A stretch of 64,000 nucleotides of DNA from Mycolicibacterium rhodesiae NBB3 (GTDB lineage: Bacteria; Actinomycetota; Actinomycetes; Mycobacteriales; Mycobacteriaceae): NCBI RefSeq assembly GCF_000230895.2, contig NC_016604.1:3472001-3536000 (forward strand). The letters are read 5' to 3'. This document shows, piece after piece, positions 60,056 to 64,000 of this stretch. A model generated the notes under the pieces. It was not told where the DNA came from and did no database searches. It saw only the letters and a program-made list of their open reading frames with translations. The position numbers and the translations under genes are program-made. How positions within the stretch are numbered: the first letter of the stretch is position 1; every line of letters begins with the position of its first letter.

Positions 60056-61524
60056 CTGCAGAGTCCACCACTTCTTCGGTTTCTTCGGTTGGCGGTCTGG
60101 GCGCCGCCTACGCCGACACCGCCAGCGAGGCCTATCGAGCCGCGCTTCGCGTGATCGAGTCGGTCGAGCCGCGCATCGCCGATGCCACCCGCAAAGAGCT
60201 TGCCGATCAACGGGATTCGCTCAAGCTGATCGCCAGTGAGAACTACGCCTCCCCTGCGGTGCTGCTCACCATGGGCACCTGGTTCTCCGACAAGTACGCC
60301 GAGGGCACCATCGGGCACCGGTTCTATGCCGCCTGCCAGAACGTCGACACCGTCGAGGCGGTGGCCACCGAGCACGCGCGCGAACTGTTCGGCGCGCCCT
60401 ACGCCTACGCCCAGCCGCACTCGGGTATCGACGCCAACCTGGTGGCCTACTGGGCCATCCTGGCCACCAAGGTCGAGGCGCCCGGGCTCGCCGAACTCGG
60501 CGCCAAGCACGTCAACGACCTCTCCGAGGCCGACTGGGAGACGCTGCGCAACAAGCTCGGCAACCAGAGGCTGCTCGGCATGTCGCTGGACACCGGCGGC
60601 CACCTGACCCACGGCTTCCGTCCCAACATCTCCGGGAAGATGTTCCACCAGCGCCAGTACGGCACCAACCCGGAGACGGGGTTCGTCGACTACGACGCGG
60701 TCGCCGCGTTGGCCCGTGAGTTCAAGCCGCTGGTGCTCGTCGCCGGCTACTCGGCCTATCCGCGGCGCATCAACTTCGCCAAGATGCGCGAAATCGCCGA
60801 CGAGGTCGGGGCGACGTTGATGGTCGACATGGCGCACTTCGCCGGCCTGGTCGCGGGCAAGGTGTTCACCGGCGACGAGGACCCGGTGCCGCACGCGCAC
60901 GTCACGACGACGACGACGCACAAGTCGCTACGCGGGCCGCGTGGCGGGCTGATCCTGGCCACCGAGGAGTACGCACCCGCGGTCGATAAGGGGTGCCCGA
61001 TGGTGCTCGGCGGTCCGCTGTCGCATGTGATGGCCGCCAAGGCCGTTGCACTGGCCGAGGCCCGCCAGCCGGAGTTCCGGGCTTATGCTCAGTCGATCGC
61101 CGACAACGCGCAGGCGCTGGCCGACGGGTTCACCAAGCGCGACGCCGGCCTGGTCACCGGCGGTACCGACAACCACCTCGTGTTGCTGGACGTGACGTCG
61201 TTCGGGCTGACCGGCCGACAGGCCGAGTCGGCGCTGCTGGACTCCGGAATCGTGACCAACCGCAACGCGATCCCGGCCGATCCGAACGGCGCCTGGTACA
61301 CCAGTGGCATTCGGTTGGGCACGCCGGCGCTGACCACCCGCGGATTCGGCGCCGACGACTTCGACCGGGTGGCCGAGCTGGTCGTCGAGGTGCTGTCCAA
61401 CACGCAAGCCGAGGGAACGTCGAAGGCCAAGTACAAGTTGGCCGACGGCACCGCCGACCGGGTGCACGCCGCCGCAGGGGAGCTGCTCGCCGCCAATCCG
61501 CTCTATCCGGGTCTCACGCTGTAG
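60052..61524 (+). CDS. glyA: serine hydroxymethyltransferase, long Chlamydia-like form
   Basis: 490 residues, longer than the usual 415-430. PLP lysine Lys291 in [17 protein letters not shown], substrate loops [12 protein letters not shown] and [10 protein letters not shown], and [12 protein letters not shown] are intact. Compared with M. tuberculosis GlyA1 there is an N-terminal extension and an insertion near residues 139-172 (ending [20 protein letters not shown]); from memory this architecture and wording match the 497-residue GlyA of Chlamydia rather than GlyA1. Converts serine and tetrahydrofolate to glycine and methylene-tetrahydrofolate. It sits at the syntenic glyA1 position before desA2. 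Confidence 0.88.
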   Translation: MTAESTTSSVSSVGGLGAAYADTASEAYRAALRVIESVEPRIADATRKELADQRDSLKLIASENYASPAVLLTMGTWFSDKYAEGTIGHRFYAACQNVDTVEAVATEHARELFGAPYAYAQPHSGIDANLVAYWAILATKVEAPGLAELGAKHVNDLSEADWETLRNKLGNQRLLGMSLDTGGHLTHGFRPNISGKMFHQRQYGTNPETGFVDYDAVAALAREFKPLVLVAGYSAYPRRINFAKMREIADEVGATLMVDMAHFAGLVAGKVFTGDEDPVPHAHVTTTTTHKSLRGPRGGLILATEEYAPAVDKGCPMVLGGPLSHVMAAKAVALAEARQPEFRAYAQSIADNAQALADGFTKRDAGLVTGGTDNHLVLLDVTSFGLTGRQAESALLDSGIVTNRNAIPADPNGAWYTSGIRLGTPALTTRGFGADDFDRVAELVVEVLSNTQAEGTSKAKYKLADGTADRVHAAAGELLAANPLYPGLTL

Positions 61525-61567
61525 ACGCGACGCGCCGTCGGAGAATTTTACGATTCCCACAGAATTG

Positions 61568-61580
61568 AGTTAATGTAACT
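61568..61580 (+). promoter_or_regulatory. desA2 leaderless promoter with palindromic operator
   Basis: AGTTA-ATG-TAACT is a perfect 5-bp inverted repeat that overlaps TAATGT (61571-61576), a -10-like hexamer six bases before the desA2 ATG. No ribosome site is seen, so the mRNA is probably leaderless. A desaturase repressor of the MadR type is known to act on desA1/desA2 promoters through a palindrome; this could be its site (inference). Confidence 0.5.
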
Positions 61581-61582
61581 GC

Positions 61583-62410
61583 ATGGCACAGAAACCTGTC
61601 GCTAATGCGCTGATCCTCGAACTCGAGCCGGTCGTGGAGCGGGAGCTGCGTCGTCATATCGACTCCGAGGACGTCTGGTACGCGCACGATTACGTGCCGT
61701 TCGAGCAGGGCGAGAACTTCGCCTTCCTCGGCGGAAAGGACTGGGATCCGTCCCAGGTGACCCTGCCCAAGGTGGTCACCGATGCGCTGGAGATCCTGCT
61801 GATCAACAAGGACAACCTCGCCGGCTACCACCGCGAGCTCGTCTTCAGCTTCATCCTCGAAGAGAAGTTCGGTCGCTGGCTCGGCCGTTGGACCGCCGAG
61901 GAGCACCTGCACGCGATCGTGCTGCGCAACTACCTGGTCGTCACCCGTGAGATCGACCCGACTGCCAACGAGGACGTGCGCGTCGAGCACGTGATGAAGG
62001 GCTACCGCGCCGACACCTACAGTCAGGTCGAGCGGCTGGTATTCATGGCGTTCTACGAGCGCGAGCATGCCGTGTTCTGCCGCAACCTCGAAGCGCAGAT
62101 CACCGAGCCGGTGCTCAAGGCTCTCGTCGGTCGCATCGCGAAGGACGAGGAGCGCCACGAGGAGTTCTTCGCCAACCTCGTCGCCCACCTGTTGTCGAGC
62201 AACCGCGACGAGACGATCGCGGCGATCGCGAGCCGGGCAGCCGAACTCGGTGTCGTCGGTGGAGACATCGACGCGTACGCCGACAAGGTGGCTCTCATGG
62301 CTGAAGCCGGCATCTTCGGACCCGATCAGCTGCGTCAGGTGATCGCCGACCGCATCGACGCGTGGGGTGTTTCCGACGCACCTGAACTCGCGCAGTTCAC
62401 ACAGCGCTAA
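61583..62410 (+). CDS. desA2: acyl-ACP desaturase-like protein DesA2
   Basis: 275 residues. Soluble di-iron desaturase fold with Glu70, E107EHLH-type ligands (TAEEHLH, His110) and DEERHEEFF (Glu189, His192); HDYVPFEQGENFAFLGGKDWDP is the family start. Agrees with Rv1094 over the whole length. Expected to act on acyl-ACP in mycolic acid or unsaturated fatty acid synthesis. It follows glyA by 58 bp but has its own promoter-like sequence. Confidence 0.9.
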   Translation: MAQKPVANALILELEPVVERELRRHIDSEDVWYAHDYVPFEQGENFAFLGGKDWDPSQVTLPKVVTDALEILLINKDNLAGYHRELVFSFILEEKFGRWLGRWTAEEHLHAIVLRNYLVVTREIDPTANEDVRVEHVMKGYRADTYSQVERLVFMAFYEREHAVFCRNLEAQITEPVLKALVGRIAKDEERHEEFFANLVAHLLSSNRDETIAAIASRAAELGVVGGDIDAYADKVALMAEAGIFGPDQLRQVIADRIDAWGVSDAPELAQFTQR

Positions 62411-62431
62411 CCGTTAGCGACGGCGCGCCTG

Positions 62432-62449
62432 CGCGGCGCATGCGCCGCG
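62432..62449. terminator. 18-bp palindrome after desA2
   Basis: CGCGGCGCA and TGCGCCGCG form a perfect palindrome 22 bp after the desA2 stop. Possible terminator hairpin; no T-tract. Confidence 0.45.
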
Positions 62450-62470
62450 GCGGGAGTAGCGTCATTTCCG

Positions 62471-62605
62471 ATGGCTAGCGACATGCTCTGCTGTCCGGGC
62501 GGTACCGATCGTTTCGATCACGAGAGGACCGGCCCCGGTCCTCGTACCGCAGTGTCCGCCGAATGTTTCGCGGGGGGCCTCGCGGACACGAGGAGCGCTA
62601 CGTGA
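62471..62605 (+). CDS. phoAT: short ORF overlapping phoH2, probable PhoAT antitoxin
   Basis: A 44-codon ORF from ATG (first residues [20 protein letters not shown]) to TGA at 62603-62605, which overlaps the GTG of phoH2 (GTGA). In M. tuberculosis and M. smegmatis an unannotated short gene, phoAT, precedes phoH2 and its product neutralises the PhoH2 toxin; position and overlap agree. Sequence identity to PhoAT could not be checked. The ORF contains two strong inverted repeats (62524-62543 and 62552-62589), so an RNA-level role for this leader is the alternative. Confidence 0.6.
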   Translation: MASDMLCCPGGTDRFDHERTGPGPRTAVSAECFAGGLADTRSAT

Positions 62606-63915
62606 CTGATTCGCCCTTGCGGACCTATGTGCTCGACACCTCCGTGCTGCTATCCGATCCGTGGGCGTGTACGCGGTTCGCCGAGCACGAAGTCGTGGTC
62701 CCGCTGGTGGTCATCAGCGAACTGGAGGCCAAGCGTCATCACCATGAGCTTGGCTGGTTCGCGCGGCAATCATTGCGGATGTTCGACGATCTGCGCCTCG
62801 AACACGGACGGCTGGATCAGCCGATTCCCGTTGGGACGCAAGGCGGCACGCTACATGTCGAGCTGAACCACAGCGATCCTTCCGTGCTGCCCGCGGGATT
62901 CCGCAACGACAGCAACGATGCGCGCATCCTGACCGTGGCGGCCAACCTCGCCGCCGAAGGCAAACTCGTCACTCTGGTGAGCAAGGACATTCCGCTGCGG
63001 GTCAAGGCTGGAGCGGTCGGTCTGAATGCCGACGAGTACCACGCCCAGGACGTCATCACCTCCGGGTGGACCGGAATGGACGAGCTCGACGTGGCGCCCG
63101 ACGAGATCGACACGCTCTTCGCCGACGGTGAGATCGACCTCGAAGCAGCACGAAACATGCCGTGCCACACCGGAATTCGGTTACTCGGTGGCAGCTCGTC
63201 CGCACTCGGCCGGGTCAACGCCGAGAAGCGCGTCCAACTGGTTCGCGGTGATCGCGAAGTGTTCGGCCTCCGGGGAAGGTCGGCCGAACAGCGCGTTGCG
63301 CTCGACCTGTTGCTCGACGAATCCGTCGGCATCGTCTCACTCGGCGGCAAGGCGGGCACCGGCAAGTCCGCGCTCGCGCTGTGCGCCGGCCTGGAGGCTG
63401 TGCTCGAGCGCCGCACCCACCGCAAGGTCGTGGTGTTCCGGCCGCTGTATGCGGTCGGCGGCCAGGATCTGGGCTACCTGCCCGGCAGCGAGAGCGAGAA
63501 GATGGGCCCCTGGGCGCAGGCGGTGTTCGACACGCTCGAGGGGCTGGCCAGTCCCGCGGTGCTCGAGGAGGTGCTGTCCCGCGGCATGCTGGAAGTGCTA
63601 CCGCTGACCCACATTCGGGGCCGCTCGTTGCACGACTCCTTCGTCATCGTCGACGAGGCGCAGTCACTCGAGCGCAATGTGCTGCTGACCGTCCTGTCCC
63701 GCTTGGGTGCGGGATCGCGGGTGGTGCTCACCCACGATGTCGCCCAGCGCGACAACCTGAGGGTGGGTCGTCACGACGGTGTGGCGGCGGTCATCGAGAA
63801 GCTCAAGGGCCATCCGCTGTTCGCGCACATCACCCTGTTGCGCAGCGAGCGCTCTCCGATCGCAGCCCTGGTCACCGAGATGCTGGAGGAGATCAGCCCA
63901 GGCGCGCTGCCGTAG
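62602..63915 (+). CDS. phoH2: PIN-PhoH fusion protein PhoH2
   Basis: 437 residues from GTG at 62602, with ACGAGGAGC before it. Residues 1-145 are a PIN (VapC-like) RNase domain with acidic residues Asp12, Glu40, Asp103/Asp106 and Asp129; residues 215-437 form a PhoH ATPase with Walker [10 protein letters not shown] (248-256) and Walker B VIVDEAQ (Asp351-Glu352). Known PhoH2 proteins unwind and cleave RNA and behave as toxins. The preceding short ORF is the likely antitoxin. A family 2 repeat follows its stop. Confidence 0.92.
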   Translation: MTDSPLRTYVLDTSVLLSDPWACTRFAEHEVVVPLVVISELEAKRHHHELGWFARQSLRMFDDLRLEHGRLDQPIPVGTQGGTLHVELNHSDPSVLPAGFRNDSNDARILTVAANLAAEGKLVTLVSKDIPLRVKAGAVGLNADEYHAQDVITSGWTGMDELDVAPDEIDTLFADGEIDLEAARNMPCHTGIRLLGGSSSALGRVNAEKRVQLVRGDREVFGLRGRSAEQRVALDLLLDESVGIVSLGGKAGTGKSALALCAGLEAVLERRTHRKVVVFRPLYAVGGQDLGYLPGSESEKMGPWAQAVFDTLEGLASPAVLEEVLSRGMLEVLPLTHIRGRSLHDSFVIVDEAQSLERNVLLTVLSRLGAGSRVVLTHDVAQRDNLRVGRHDGVAAVIEKLKGHPLFAHITLLRSERSPIAALVTEMLEEISPGALP

Positions 63916-63925
63916 CGCCTCACTC

Positions 63926-63980
63926 TGAGCGGTTTCGGTGCGCGCGCGATCGCTGAGCGATCGTAAGCGCACCGAAATCA
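63926..63980. repeat. dispersed palindromic repeat, family 2 (copy 3)
   Basis: GCGGTTTCGGTGCGC and GCGCACCGAAATCACC form the outer stem; the interior is CGATCGCTGAGCGATCGTAAGC. Located ten bases after the phoH2 stop. The gene on the other side is beyond the window. The last 20 bases of the window show nothing identifiable. Confidence 0.75.
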
Positions 63981-64000
63981 CCAGGGACGGCAGCGGCCTC

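Noticed and set aside
1..64000. tRNA, rRNA, transposase or integrase genes
   Set aside because: None seen on either strand: no cloverleaf with a T-arm consensus and no DDE or tyrosine-recombinase motif in any frame.

Overview
The window is 64 kb of GC-rich actinobacterial chromosome and almost certainly comes from a fast-growing, environmental type of Mycobacterium (Mycolicibacterium). The evidence is mycothiol chemistry (mca), the pknH-embR pair, acyl-ACP desaturase desA2, an F420-type Ddn nitroreductase, several cholesterol/steroid-type genes, many GTG/TTG starts and 4-nt ATGA/GTGA gene overlaps. From about 29.98 kb to 63.9 kb the gene order follows, from memory, M. tuberculosis H37Rv Rv1062 to Rv1095. 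The PE_PGRS blocks that H37Rv carries at this locus are absent, and several extra genes are inserted. No tRNA, rRNA, insertion sequence, prophage or CRISPR array was seen.

Left part (1-29.9 kb, accessory): a truncated cutinase; a DJ-1/isonitrile-hydratase-like protein; a molybdopterin oxidoreductase coupled to a small membrane protein, with a divergent TetR regulator and an MHS transporter; a Ddn-like protein; a KshA-like Rieske oxygenase with its own divergent TetR; two tandem paralogous membrane proteins; a serine hydrolase lipoprotein; a ClC antiporter; a deaminase; a STAS/anti-sigma pair without an adjacent sigma factor; a beta-propeller protein; a CitA/DcuS-type two-component system facing a C4-dicarboxylate transporter across a spacer with three 9-nt tandem repeats and a CRP-like site; two convergent paralogous secreted proteins; ltp1; a DUF732 protein; pknH-embR; and a KstR-boxed reductase next to an SDR and an alcohol dehydrogenase.

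Right part (29.9-64 kb, conserved core): two patatins, lpqV, a cysteine-dioxygenase-like/rhodanese operon preceded by a short Cys-Cys leader ORF, the Rv1069c-type hydrolase, echA8/echA9, a Bax-inhibitor-like protein, fadA3, an SGNH hydrolase, lipU, then cbs and metB (transsulfuration) separated by an expanded cluster of proline-rich, CD225 and RDD membrane proteins. Next come greA, mca and its small partner, a DUF255 protein, a ketosteroid-isomerase-like protein, a hemolysin-III-like protein, the short-chain Z-isoprenyl diphosphate synthase, three membrane proteins of unknown function, coaA, a DUF885 peptidase-like gene coupled to an unusually long glyA, desA2 and phoH2. A 44-codon ORF overlapping phoH2 fits the PhoAT antitoxin.

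Two families of dispersed palindromic repeats (about 53-66 bp; three and two copies) sit at gene ends, mostly between convergent genes, and are the main unexplained structural feature. The most interesting points are these repeats, the Chlamydia-like long GlyA at the glyA1 locus, the Cys leader ORF, the phoAT candidate and the phased direct-repeat operators.
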